This document shows, one piece after another, positions 17,864 to 30,368 of a DNA stretch of 54,754 nucleotides. Position 1 is the first letter of the stretch. Each line of letters starts with the position of its first letter. Location of the stretch: contig VXME01000015.1 of NCBI GenBank assembly GCA_009861545.1, positions 1 to 54,754 on the forward strand, given 5' to 3'. The notes beneath the pieces are model-generated. The model was not told the DNA's origin. It ran no database searches and saw nothing but the letters and a program-made list of their open reading frames with translations. The translations under genes were made by a program, and so were the position numbers. This DNA is from Acidobacteriota bacterium. GTDB lineage: Bacteria; Acidobacteriota; Vicinamibacteria; Vicinamibacterales; UBA8438.

Positions 17864-17935
17864 GAGACGACCTCCTCGTAGCGCGGCCCTGCGCGCCGGG
17901 AACCAGAGGAAAGAAATACCTCTCCCGAAGTGCGA

Positions 17936-17964
17936 AGTCTAGCACCGGATTTCGCAGATGCCAA
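17936..17964 (-). promoter_or_regulatory. Candidate sigma-70 promoter of the molybdenum hydroxylase operon
   Basis: Read on the minus strand, TTGGCA (complement of 17959-17964) and TAGACT (complement of 17936-17941) are separated by exactly 17 bp and lie 73 bp upstream of the FeS-subunit ATG. Matches to consensus are five of six and four of six. Confidence 0.5.
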
Positions 17965-18055
17965 CCCCGAAACGAGACTTTCTGACGCCAGCCCTGGCGC
18001 ACCCGCAAGACCAATCTATCCAGTGGTTTACATGGAACACGCGGGTCTCTTAAAA

Positions 18056-18070
18056 TGAGATCCTGTCTCA
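18056..18070. promoter_or_regulatory. Inverted repeat upstream of the molybdenum hydroxylase operon
   Basis: TGAGA and TCTCA are separated by five bases in an otherwise AT-richer patch (18010-18070) of the 288-bp gap between operons. It lies about 100 bp upstream of the candidate promoter and could be a regulator site. It is short enough to occur by chance. Confidence 0.25.
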
Positions 18071-18151
18071 CTTGCGGGGGAAATCCGGAGTCGCGGATCG
18101 CGGGATCCGGGGCCGCCGCCATCCGACGTGCGCGAGCCGCGTTCCGCGGCG

Positions 18152-19549
18152 TCAATCCTCGGCCCGGATCATGCCATGCGCCCGGCCGAACCAGTAGCTG
18201 ACCAGATAGTCGAGGCCGTTCGTCTCGAACGGCGCCACGGCATGGCGGTCGCCTCCGACGCGGTAGGGATTGTGGACGAGGAAGCTCCACGTGCGGCCGC
18301 GCTGGGCGATCGGCAGGGGTCCGTCGCCCGTCAACGGCGCCACCGGGTCGGCGGTGAACGAGAATCCGAAGCGGCGGGCGTAGGTCTCGATGGTGCCTGC
18401 GTTCCACTTCATGTCGAGCGGCACGCCGCGCAGCGTGTCGAGCGCAGCGGCGTCATACGTCCGGTCACCGGTCCAGTGCCGGTGGAGAAACGTCGCCAGC
18501 GGATTCCCCTCGACATCGATGCCGGGATACGTCCGGCCGTGGAACCAGCGGTGCGCCGCCCGCTCGTAGTGCAGCCGGACCGCGGCATCGGTCTCGAGCT
18601 CCAGGAGCGGGTACAGCGCGAGCGCTATCAGGACGTCGTCGGAGTGGTTCGCCTCTCGCGGCGGACGGTCCAGACGCGCGCCCTCGCCGATGCGCGCGTA
18701 CCCCATCTGCAGCAACCGCGCGTACTCCCGGCCGAAGCGGGGCAGCCCGGTCAACTCGTGCGCCACCTTGACCATCTGCAACATCAGCAGGGCATTCATC
18801 GGCTCCTCGCCGGCGACGTAGGCGGGCTCGTAGCGCCCCCAGCGGGTGGGCCGGCCGTCGTAGCCGATGATGCGAAGGCCGTCGTCGACGATCGCGTCGA
18901 CCACCGCGGCCACCGTTTCGCCGATCGCCTCCCGCTCGCGCGCGTCGGCCAGATGCATCGTGTACACGAAGAGGCCGAACATGGCCGCGTCCACCTGATC
19001 CGAGCTGACGTTGCCGCGCCAGCGGCGCCTGCCGTCCGGGCTCTCCCGCCATGTGCCGTCGTCGAGCCAGGGCTCGTCGATCGGCGCCGACGCCCGCGCC
19101 AGCAGACCGTCGCGACCGGTCACCGCGACGAGATGCCTGAGCGCGGCGGCGGCCGTCCGCGCACGCCGCGCGGCCTCCGGATCGCCGGTGGCGAGCTGGC
19201 GCCATGTCTGGGCCGCGCAGTAGAGGCCGGTCATGTACGCCGTGTCGGACATGTTCCAGGTGACGTAGGGGTGCTCCGCGGTCGGCAGCCTGCGGCGCAC
19301 CCGCACCTGGCCGTCCGCGGCCAGGAAGCGCTCGGCCAGGTCGACGTCGAACAGGGCCGCCTTCGCCGCGAGCGAGAGGTCGTCGGCCGCGCGCCCGGGA
19401 GCGGCGCCGATGCCGGCCAGGACAGCGGCCGCAACCGCGCCGGCCGCGGCGCTTCGCCGCAGGCTGACGCCGCCGTGCCCTGCCGGTTCGCAGCCGCGCC
19501 GCCGCGCGGGCCGGCGTGTCTCGCGCGCACGCGCCGGTGCAGGGATCAT
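18152..19549 (-). CDS. Exported protein, predicted alpha-toroid glycan-active type
   Basis: Start ATG 19549 overlaps the sulfatase stop as ATGA, so the two are translationally coupled; the open frame further upstream is a shadow of the sulfatase gene. The 465-residue product has a basic leader with a hydrophobic stretch ending GRAAD. The rest is made of repeated helical hairpins typical of (alpha/alpha) toroid glycan lyases and hydrolases, with TWNMSDTAYMTGLYCAAQTW, SSDQVDAAMFGLFVYTMHLA and EPMNALLMLQMVKVA. I cannot assign a family or catalytic residues. Coupling to a sulfatase suggests work on a sulfated polysaccharide or glycan. This is inference. Confidence 0.65.
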   Translation of the reverse strand: MIPAPARARETRRPARRRGCEPAGHGGVSLRRSAAAGAVAAAVLAGIGAAPGRAADDLSLAAKAALFDVDLAERFLAADGQVRVRRRLPTAEHPYVTWNMSDTAYMTGLYCAAQTWRQLATGDPEAARRARTAAAALRHLVAVTGRDGLLARASAPIDEPWLDDGTWRESPDGRRRWRGNVSSDQVDAAMFGLFVYTMHLADAREREAIGETVAAVVDAIVDDGLRIIGYDGRPTRWGRYEPAYVAGEEPMNALLMLQMVKVAHELTGLPRFGREYARLLQMGYARIGEGARLDRPPREANHSDDVLIALALYPLLELETDAAVRLHYERAAHRWFHGRTYPGIDVEGNPLATFLHRHWTGDRTYDAAALDTLRGVPLDMKWNAGTIETYARRFGFSFTADPVAPLTGDGPLPIAQRGRTWSFLVHNPYRVGGDRHAVAPFETNGLDYLVSYWFGRAHGMIRAED

Positions 19550-21057
19550 CGCGCGCCCCGCGCGTCGAACAGCGGCTCGGCGACGGTCATCCCGGCGCGG
19601 TGAGCCTCGACCGCGGCCAGCAGATCGGCCACCACGTCGGGACGCTCCGGCGCCAGGTCGTACTTCTCTCCCGGATCGTCGCCGAGATGGAAGAGCAGCG
19701 GCGGATCGTGCGTGGCGCGCGCGGAGCCCAGGCCGTAGCGCCCCTCGGTCACCAGGTGCACCTTGTACGGCCCCCGGCGGTAGGCGTAGAGCTCTCCCAT
19801 GCGGTAGAACGCCATCCAGTCGCGCGGGCTCGAACCCCGCCCGAGGAGCACCGGCGAGAGGTCGACTCCGTCCAGAGGCCGATCGTCCGGCACCGTCCCC
19901 CCGGCGAGCGGAACGACGGTGGTGAAAAGGTCCGTGGTGGCGCCGATGTCCCTGATCACCCCCGGCGGGATGGTCCCCGGCCACCAGAAGATGCCCGGTA
20001 CGCGCATGCCGCCCTCCCACGTGGTCCCCTTGCCCTGGCGCAGCATCCCGGCGCTCCCCCCGTGCTGCCGGTAGGACAGCCACGGCCCGTTGTCGCTGGA
20101 GAAGACGACCAGCGTGCGCTCGGCGAGCCCCTCTTCCCGCAACGTGTCGAGGATGCGGCCGACGCCCCAGTCGATCTCCTCGATCACGTCGCCGTAGCGC
20201 CCCGCGCGGCTCCGGCCGGCGAACGCCTCGGAGCGGAACAGGGGAACGTGCGGCATGGTGTGGGGTACATAGAGGAAGAACGGCCGGTCACGGTGCTCCC
20301 GGATGAACCGCACCGCCTCCTCCGCGTACCGGCGCGTGATCGTGGTCTGGTCGGCCGGCCGCTCCAGCACCTCGTCGTTGCGCATGAGCGGCACGTGCCA
20401 GTATTCGATCGATGGATCGAGAATCGCGGCGCGGCGCGCGTCACGACCGGGCGGCACCCGCCAGTCCATGTCGTTCGAATACGGGATCCCGAACCACGAA
20501 TCGAAACCGTGCCGCAGCGGGCGATACGCCGGCTGGTGGCCGAGGTGCCATTTTCCGACGATGCCGGTCGCGTAGCCGACCTCCTTCAACGCCTCGGCCA
20601 GGGTGATCTCGGCGGCCGGCAGACCGTGGTGCGAGTCCTGGAAGAACACCCCCTGGCGCCGGCCGAACATCCCGCTCCGCAGGTGTATGCGCCCGGTCAG
20701 CAGGGCCGCCCGGCTCGGCGAGCAGACCGGGGCCTGCGAGTAGAAGCTGGTCCAGCGCTGGCCCTCGGCGGCCATGCGGTCGAGGTGGGGCGTGCGGATC
20801 GTCGGGTGCCCGTAGGCGCCGAGGTCGCCGTACCCGAGGTCGTCGGCGAAGATGATGACGATGTTGGGCGGTGGGCTCTGCGCGGCGAGCCGCTCGGGCG
20901 GACCGAGCGCCGCGGCGGCAACCCCCGCCGCGGCCCCGAGCGCCGCCAGGCGCCTCGTGGCGAAGGCACTCGAGCGCCGCGCCCGCCGCTGCGTGACCGA
21001 GCGACGATGCCGTCCCGCCGGTACCGACGTGGTGTCACTGCATGGCATACCGGTCAT
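19546..21057 (-). CDS. Exported type I sulfatase (arylsulfatase family)
   Basis: This 503-residue protein starts at ATG 21057, with an alternative at 21048 after GAGG; upstream frame is Arg-rich non-coding-like sequence. A basic leader precedes a hydrophobic segment ending RLAAQ. The sulfatase domain opens with PPNIVIIFADDLGYGDLGAYG (first metal-binding Asp pair) and carries the formylglycine motif CSPSR with Cys112, then GKWHLGH and SSDNGPW. The Cys-type motif means activation by a formylglycine-generating enzyme, which is not in this window. It hydrolyses sulfate esters. The gene is upstream partner of the toroid protein and divergent from the TetR gene. Confidence 0.93.
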   Translation of the reverse strand: MTGMPCSDTTSVPAGRHRRSVTQRRARRSSAFATRRLAALGAAAGVAAAALGPPERLAAQSPPPNIVIIFADDLGYGDLGAYGHPTIRTPHLDRMAAEGQRWTSFYSQAPVCSPSRAALLTGRIHLRSGMFGRRQGVFFQDSHHGLPAAEITLAEALKEVGYATGIVGKWHLGHQPAYRPLRHGFDSWFGIPYSNDMDWRVPPGRDARRAAILDPSIEYWHVPLMRNDEVLERPADQTTITRRYAEEAVRFIREHRDRPFFLYVPHTMPHVPLFRSEAFAGRSRAGRYGDVIEEIDWGVGRILDTLREEGLAERTLVVFSSDNGPWLSYRQHGGSAGMLRQGKGTTWEGGMRVPGIFWWPGTIPPGVIRDIGATTDLFTTVVPLAGGTVPDDRPLDGVDLSPVLLGRGSSPRDWMAFYRMGELYAYRRGPYKVHLVTEGRYGLGSARATHDPPLLFHLGDDPGEKYDLAPERPDVVADLLAAVEAHRAGMTVAEPLFDARGAR

Positions 21058-21234
21058 CCTCGATGTCAGGCCGGCCCACGCGAGCGCCGGCGCGAACCGC
21101 CGCCGGCGCCGTGACCGGCGGCCGATCCGATTGTAGCCGCAGCGCCGCGGCGGGCTTCCGGCCACCGGCCTTGTCGCAGCGGTCACACCACGCGGCGTTC
21201 CGTGCACCAATCGGAAAACACGCGACTGCGACCT

Positions 21235-21280
21235 TTGAACTTTCTCTTCTTTCATACGTATGATTGAAACAGTTGTTTAA
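21235..21280 (+). promoter_or_regulatory. Promoter and TetR-type operator of the efflux operon
   Basis: TTGAAC (21235-21240) and TATGAT (21259-21264) with an 18-bp spacer form a good sigma-70 promoter in an AT-rich island. A 10-bp palindrome CATACGTATG (21253-21262) overlaps the -10 box. Immediately downstream, AAAC-AGTT-GTTT (21267-21278) with TT/AA flanks is a typical TetR-family operator layout. Binding there would block initiation of tetR-OMF-MFP-RND. Confidence 0.6.
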
Positions 21281-21299
21281 GGACAGGAGATCCAGCCAG

Positions 21300-21959
21300 A
21301 TGGCAATGGACACCCGGGAGCGCATTCTCGACGTCGCCGAGCGGCTGTTCGGCGAGCGCGGGTTCCCGGCGACCCCGCTGCGCGACATCACCACGGAGGC
21401 CGGGGTCAACGTCGCGTCGGTGAACTACCACTTCGGCTCGAAGGAAGCGCTGCTGGCGGAGGTGCTCGAGAGGCGTCTGAAGCCCATCAACGCACGCCGC
21501 CTGGAGCTGCTCGACGCCGTGGAGGCGCAGGCCGGGGACGGACCTCCGGAGCTCGAAGCCGTCATCCGGGCGTTCCTGTCGCCCCCGTTCCACAGCCAGC
21601 GCGCGTGGGGCGACAAGGGCCGGAACTTCCTGCGGCTGGTGGGCCGGATCCACGGCGAGACCAACGAGGAGTTCCGCGCGACCTTCGTCAAGCAGTTCGA
21701 CGCGGTGCTGGAGCGGTTCACGGCCGCTCTTCACCGCGCGCGGCCGGAACTCGATGAAGCGGATCTGAGCTGGCGGATGCTGTTCATGGTCGGGTCGATG
21801 GCGTTCACGATGTCCTGGGGGCCCGAGCTCCGGGCGCGCGGGCGGGGCGGAGGGCGCGATCCGGAAGATGTGCTGGAGTCGCTCGTGCTGTACGCCGCCG
21901 CCGGAATGGCGGCGCCGGCGCCGCTCGGCGTGCCGGCCGTGGCGGCCACCGCACGATGA
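21300..21959 (+). CDS. TetR family transcriptional repressor
   Basis: Start at ATG 21300 is favoured by an AGGAGA upstream; a TTG at 21264 would overlap the promoter and operator. The 219-residue product begins MAMDTRERILDVAERLFGER, followed by the helix-turn-helix segment PLRDITTEAGVNVASVNYHF and GSKEALLAEVL, typical of TetR. The C-terminal ligand domain resembles the TetR_C group found with RND pumps. It lies 10 bp before the outer-membrane factor gene. It most likely represses this operon and responds to a pump substrate. Confidence 0.92.
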   Translation: MAMDTRERILDVAERLFGERGFPATPLRDITTEAGVNVASVNYHFGSKEALLAEVLERRLKPINARRLELLDAVEAQAGDGPPELEAVIRAFLSPPFHSQRAWGDKGRNFLRLVGRIHGETNEEFRATFVKQFDAVLERFTAALHRARPELDEADLSWRMLFMVGSMAFTMSWGPELRARGRGGGRDPEDVLESLVLYAAAGMAAPAPLGVPAVAATAR

Positions 21960-21969
21960 AGGTGCTGAC

Positions 21970-23430
21970 GTGCAGTTGTTGAGACCAACCTCGTTGATGC
22001 GTGGATTCCGGGCCGTGGCGCTCGCCGCCGTCGCGGCGCTGGGCGCCGGCTGCGTGACCGCTCTGCCGGTCGAGCGGCCCGAGATACGGGTCCCGGTACC
22101 GGTGGAATGGACGGCCGCCGAAGTGCCGGCCGGCGAAGTGGGTCCGGACTGGTGGACGGACTTCGGCGACGACGAGCTGAACGCTGCGATCGAGACCGTG
22201 CTGGAGCGCAACCTCGATCTGCGGGCGGCCGCCGCTCGTCTCGAACAGGCCGCCGCCGACGCGCGGATCGCATCCAGCGCGTTGCAGCCCACGGTGCAGG
22301 GCTCGTACAGCGGCAGCCGCCGCAAGCAGAACTTCGTGGGCTTTCCGATTCCCGGCGCCGAGGACCGCGTCCTGAGCACGGTGTTCACCAACCAGGGCAT
22401 CTCGCTGGACACGACGTGGGAGGTCGACCTCTGGGGCAGGCTGCGCACCACCGAGCAGGCCGCCCTGGCCGACCTGCAGCGGTCGGCGGCCGACCTGCGG
22501 GGCGCCCAACTGTCCATCGCAGGCCAGACCGCCAAGGCCTGGTTCGCCATTGCGGAGGCTCAGCAGCAGGTACTCCTGTCGGAGGCGACCGTCGAGAGCT
22601 TCGGAGAATCCGTGGCGCGCGTGCGGGATCGGTTCGAGTCGGGGGTACGCCCGGCGCTCGACCTCCGTCAGGCGATGCTGAACCTGTCCAACGCCCGCGC
22701 CGATCTCGCCCAGCGGCGGCAGCAGCTCGACGCGTCGACCCGCCAGCTCGAGGTGTTGCTGGCGCAGTACGCGGGCGCCGACATCGCCCCGCCGGCGGAC
22801 CTGCCGGAAATGGCGTCCGCCGTGCCGGGCGGAATCCCGGCCGACCTGGTGGCCCGCAGACCGGACCTCGTCGCGGCGGAGCGGCAGGTGGCGGCTTCCG
22901 AGGCACGGCTGCGCGTGGCGCGGCGGGATCTGCTTCCGAGCTTCAGCCTGACCGTGAACACCGGCACCTCGACGAATACCCTCCGCACGCTGCTCAACGG
23001 CGACTTCGCCGTCTGGGGACTCGTCGGCAACGTCCTTGCTCCGCTCTGGCAGGGAGGACGGCTGCGCGCCCAGGTGAGCCGCGCCGAGGCGCTCGTCGCC
23101 GAGGTGCTGGCCAGCTACGTGAACACGGCCCTCGCGGCGTACGCCGAGGTCGAGACGGCGCTGGCCGCCGAGGAGTACCTGGCCGACCGGGTCGTTTATC
23201 TGATGACGTCGGTCGAGCAGGCCCGCGCCGCGGAACGCCTGGCCGACGAACGCTACCGGACCGGGCTGGACACTTACATCACCGTGCTCGACTCGCAGCG
23301 ATCGGCGTTTCAGGCCGAATCCCAGTTGATCGCGGCGCGGCGCCTGCGTCTGGAGAACCGCGTGGACCTGTACCTGGCCCTCGGCGGCGGGTTCGAGCAG
23401 CTCGACTCGCCGATCGCGATGACCAACTGA
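21970..23430 (+). CDS. Outer-membrane efflux lipoprotein (TolC/NodT family)
   Basis: GTG 21970 follows AAGGTG by five bases and is taken as start; an in-frame ATG at 21997 is the alternative. The 486-residue protein has a signal peptide with lipobox ALGAGC, then WWTDFGDDELNAAIETVLER, the classic NodT-family start of the alpha-barrel. Two OEP repeats follow, the second opening RRPDLVAAERQVAASEARL. It forms the outer-membrane channel of the tripartite pump encoded downstream. The C-terminus LYLALGGGFEQ is family-typical. Confidence 0.93.
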   Translation: MQLLRPTSLMRGFRAVALAAVAALGAGCVTALPVERPEIRVPVPVEWTAAEVPAGEVGPDWWTDFGDDELNAAIETVLERNLDLRAAAARLEQAAADARIASSALQPTVQGSYSGSRRKQNFVGFPIPGAEDRVLSTVFTNQGISLDTTWEVDLWGRLRTTEQAALADLQRSAADLRGAQLSIAGQTAKAWFAIAEAQQQVLLSEATVESFGESVARVRDRFESGVRPALDLRQAMLNLSNARADLAQRRQQLDASTRQLEVLLAQYAGADIAPPADLPEMASAVPGGIPADLVARRPDLVAAERQVAASEARLRVARRDLLPSFSLTVNTGTSTNTLRTLLNGDFAVWGLVGNVLAPLWQGGRLRAQVSRAEALVAEVLASYVNTALAAYAEVETALAAEEYLADRVVYLMTSVEQARAAERLADERYRTGLDTYITVLDSQRSAFQAESQLIAARRLRLENRVDLYLALGGGFEQLDSPIAMTN

Positions 23431-23480
23431 ACGCATCCGTCACCAATCGAGCCACTTGCGGCATTGAACTGGAAACAGCC

Positions 23481-25978
23481 ATGAAACGCGTAATCATCCG
23501 CACCATCAGGGCCCTTCTTCCCCTGATCATCGTCGCTGCGGCCGCCTTCGCCGCGGTCACGATGATCATGAACCGCCCACCGGTGGAGACCCTGACGCCG
23601 GTGATCGAACCGCCGGGCGTCCGCGTGCACGAGGTCTCGCTCCAGGATGCGAGCCTCTCCGTCACCAGCCAAGGCACCGTCCAGCCGCGCACCGAGAGCC
23701 AGCTCGTGCCCGAGATCGCGGGGCGCGTCACCTGGGTGGCTCCCTCCTTCGCGGAGGGCGGGTTCTTCGAGGCCGGCGATGTGCTCGTCGAGATCGACCC
23801 GTTCGACTACGAGCAGGCGCTCGTCGGCGCGCGGTCGCAACTGGCCCAGGCCCGCCTGCGGCTCGCGCAGGAGGAGGCCGAGGCGGAGGTGGCGCAGCGG
23901 GAATGGGACACGCTGGGCCGCGGCGACCCGCGCGAGCTGGCGCTGCGCAAGCCGCAGCTCGAGGATGCGCGCGCCTCGGTGGCCGCCGCCGAGGCGGGTG
24001 TCGAGCGGGCCACGCGGGACCTGCAGCGCGCGGAGATCGTGGCGCCGTACGCCGGCCGGGTCCGCACGAAGAACGTCGACATCGGCCAGTACGTCCGGGT
24101 CGGCGACGCGCTCGCCACCGTGTACGCGGTCGACGTGGCCGAGATTCGCCTGCCGCTGCCCGACGACGAGCTCGCCTACCTGGACCTGCCGCTGTCGTAC
24201 CGCGGCGTCGAGCAGCAGGTGCGGCCGCTCGTGACGCTGCACGCGACCTTCGCCGGCGAGACCCATGCCTGGGACGGCCTCATCGTCCGCACCGAGAGCG
24301 AGATCGACTCGGTGAGCCGCATGGTGCACGCGATTGCGGAGGTTCCGGACCCCTACGCGCCGGGTCCCAATCCCAACCGGCCCCCGCTCGCCGTCGGAAT
24401 GTACGTGGAAGCCGAGATCAACGGCCGCACCGCGCGCGATGTCGCGGTGTTGCCGCGCCAGGCGCTGCGCGGCCGGGATCAGGTGCTCGTGGTCACGCCC
24501 GACGACCGACTCTCGTTCCGCACGATCGCCGTATTGCGGACCTCGACCGAGTCCGTGATCGTGCGTTCGGGCCTGCAGGCGGGCGAGCTCGTGGTCATCT
24601 CGCCGCTCGACACGCCGACCGACGGCATGCGGGTGCAGTTGGCCGATGCGGACCCCGGCCTGCTGGAGCGCCGCGCGGCCGCCGCTGCGGCCCCGCCTTC
24701 CCAGGCCGCGGCTCCGGCCGCGCAACGGGTAGATGCGCCGGCCTCCCAGGTCGGCGCTCCGGCTGCGACGGCTGCCTCGAACGTGCCGATCGAGCCCGCC
24801 GCCGCCCGCCGGGCGGAAGCCGCACCAGGGGTGCCGCCCGTACCGGCTGAACCGGCGGCGGCAGCGCGGCCCGGCGCGGCCCGGGCGGTAGCGGCCACGG
24901 AGCAGGCGCCCCCGGGCGCGCCTGGCGGCGGAGCGACGACGGCCGGACGCGCGGACCAACCGCAGTGGCTGGCGTCTCTGCTGGCAGAACGCCGGCCGGC
25001 GGCAGAGAACCTGCGCTCTCGTCCGCCCCGCACGAGACCGGCGGCGGCACGGCCGACGCGAGGCCGGCCGGACGCAGAGTCCGTTGCGCGGCCGGCGCGC
25101 CGACGGCCGGGCGCAGAGCCCGTTGCGCGACCGGCGGCAACGGTTGCCGCCGCCCCGCGGCGCCCTGCTCTTCGCACGCCGGACGCGGCGCCCGCGAGCG
25201 TCGTTGCGGTCGCCTCGTTCGCGAGTCTCAATCGCGCGACCGGCGATGCCGGGCTCGGTCCGGCGTTGAGCCGGGCCGTCGCCGCGCGTCTGGCGTCGTC
25301 CGACGACATCGCGGTGTCGGAGAACGAGTCCGATGCGCGGTACGTCGTCCGCGGTGGGCTCCAGCAGGTCGGCCCGCTGGTGCGGGTCACCGCGCGCATC
25401 GTCGACACCGAGAACGGCGCCGTGCTGCACGCGGCGAAGATCGACGGCTCCACGGCCGATCGACCGGCCCTCGAAGCGGACGTCGCGGCGGCCGTCATCG
25501 AGCACCTCACCGCCATGCCCGGGTCGACGGCGCCGACCGCGTCCGGCGGCATGGCGGCCGGCGCGACGACGCCCAGCGCGCTGGCCGTGCTTCCGTTCGA
25601 CGATCTCAGCGCGGGCAGCGCGTCGGCCCTCGACGTGGACCTCGGGAGCGTCATCGCGGAGGCGATCGCCGAGCGGCTGTCCACGCTGGCCGCGGTGGCC
25701 GTCGTGACGCCCGGCGACGAAGCCGCCTGGGCCGTCGGCGGCGGCATCCAGCGCATCGGAACGATGGTCCGCGTGACCGCCCGGCTCACCGACGTCCGCA
25801 GCGGAGCCGTCGTGACGGCGGTGAAGGTGGACGGCACCGTCGAGGCGCTCGCCGACCTGCAGTCGCGCGTGGCGGCCGTGATGACCGAGAGCGTGCGCGA
25901 AGCACTCGCCGGCGAGTCGGTCGCCAGGTCGGGTCCCGCGACGGATCCCGCGACGCGCCGGCGCGAAGGGAGACGGTC

Positions 25979-25982
<4 letters not shown>
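23481..25982 (+). CDS. RND membrane-fusion protein fused to two TolB-N (COG5616-like) domains
   Basis: The ATG at 23481 starts a normal membrane-fusion protein: one membrane helix (about 7-30), a beta-barrel/lipoyl region with VPEIAGRVTWVAPSFAEGG, a coiled hairpin rich in Ala/Glu/Arg, YAGRVRTKNVDIGQYVRVGD, and a C-terminal membrane-proximal domain ending about residue 390. Usual family length is near 370-400. Here the frame continues to residue 833: a Pro/Ala/Arg-rich linker (about 390-570, with a duplicated RPxAExVARPA unit), then two related domains at about 572-680 and 698-815. Each has the signature of the TolB-N-like domain of COG5616 (ARYVVRGGLQQVGPLVRVTA; VLPFDDLSAGSASALDV, GGGIQRIGTMVRVTARLTDV). 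Its stop overlaps the RND start as ATGA. An unusual periplasmic sensor or peptidoglycan/Tol contact is a possible role. Confidence 0.9.
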
Positions 25983-29272
<3,290 letters not shown>

Positions 29273-29314
29273 CGGCGACCGGCGCCAAACGCGCCAAGGC
29301 TCAGAGACTGGACC

Positions 29315-29350
29315 GGCCGGCGCGGCGCGTACCGCGCGTCGGCGCCGGCC
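29315..29350. terminator. Strong GC hairpin between convergent genes
   Basis: GGCCGGCG (29315-29322) pairs perfectly with CGCCGGCC (29343-29350), with a nested GCGCG/CGCGC stem inside. It lies 43 bp after the RND stop and 31 bp before the convergent TlpA stop. No T-run follows on either strand, so terminator function is plausible but not of the classical type. Confidence 0.5.
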
Positions 29351-29380
29351 GCCGGGCGTGCGATGCGTGGGCCCGGCGAT

Positions 29381-30226
29381 TCACTCCGCGCCGGCGACCT
29401 CGGCAACGAGCTGGTCGACCAACGGGGGACTGACCCCGCAAGCAGAGTCGTTGATCCGGCACTGCGCCAGTGTCAGCGAGCAGCCGCAGGGACAGCCCTC
29501 CTCGTTCACCCGAAGCAGCACCTCCTCGCGCTGCTCCGGCGTCAGCACCGACAGGTCCACGCCGGGAATCTCGGTGGCCTGCGCCGCGTTCGCGAGCCGG
29601 ATCTGGTCGTTGGACGGCGCGGTCTCGATCGTCGCGTCGTGCGTCAACGAAGCCAGGTAACGGGTCTCCTGCTCCAGGATCACCGGGCTGATCAGCCCGA
29701 CGTGGCTCTCGACCATGCGCCCCTCGGGATCGACGACGAACGAGGTGGGCAGGGCGAAGACCCCGGGGAACGCCCGCTTGATCTCGGGCGTCGACATCAC
29801 GAGCGGGTAGTTGACGTCGTACTGTGCGCCGAACGCGGCCACGGCATCGGGCGACCCGTGATCCTCCGACACGCCGATCACCGTCAGGTGGTCCGGGTAC
29901 CGCTCGGCGAGGCGCACCAGGAACGGGATCTCCTCGCGGCACGGACCGCACCAGGTCGCCCAGAAGTTGACCAGCACCACCTTGCCGCGCTGAGCGGCCA
30001 TCGAGATGGTGCGGCCGTCGAGCGTCTCCATCGTCAGGTCCGGAACCTCGGCCGGCGTGTCGACGAAGCGCAGCGTCACGCCGCCGTCGGGCGTGGCGAA
30101 CAGCGGCGGGGGTCCGGGAGCGCCGCCCGTCCAGTCGCCTCCGGGTGCGTCGACCGGCGACGGGCCGCAGCCGGCGGCCCAGAGAATCGCAACTACCAGC
30201 AGCGCGGCGGAATGGCGAGTGGACAC
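29381..30226 (-). CDS. TlpA/ResA-like thioredoxin lipoprotein with Cys-rich C-terminal tail
   Basis: GTG 30226 is fixed by AAGGAG five bases upstream. The 281-residue protein has a lipobox LWAAGC, then a thioredoxin fold of the TlpA/ResA type with WCGPC at residues 92-96 and the cis-Pro run FALPTSFVVDPEGR. The C-terminal about 70 residues form an added domain ending with EEGCPCGCSLTLAQCRINDS and a further Cys, five cysteines in about 25 residues. This tail resembles short Cys motifs seen in acidobacterial envelope proteins and could bind metal or take part in thiol exchange. Probable role: periplasmic disulfide reduction, for example for cytochrome maturation. Confidence 0.88.
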   Translation of the reverse strand: MSTRHSAALLVVAILWAAGCGPSPVDAPGGDWTGGAPGPPPLFATPDGGVTLRFVDTPAEVPDLTMETLDGRTISMAAQRGKVVLVNFWATWCGPCREEIPFLVRLAERYPDHLTVIGVSEDHGSPDAVAAFGAQYDVNYPLVMSTPEIKRAFPGVFALPTSFVVDPEGRMVESHVGLISPVILEQETRYLASLTHDATIETAPSNDQIRLANAAQATEIPGVDLSVLTPEQREEVLLRVNEEGCPCGCSLTLAQCRINDSACGVSPPLVDQLVAEVAGAE

Positions 30227-30368
30227 GGCAACTCCTTTGCTTACCGGAACGGTTCATTGTATAGCCCGAACGCGGCCGGTTGCGGCGAAACGGACAACCG
30301 TGCCTCCACGTGCCGCGGACCCCGGCAGGGGCCGCAAGCGAAGCGCGCGCTGCAGCACGCCCCCGGGT

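Noticed and set aside
19550-20083. Apparent N-terminal extension of the toroid-protein frame
   Set aside because: This part overlaps the sulfatase coding sequence in another frame; the ATG at 19549 with ATGA overlap explains the true start.
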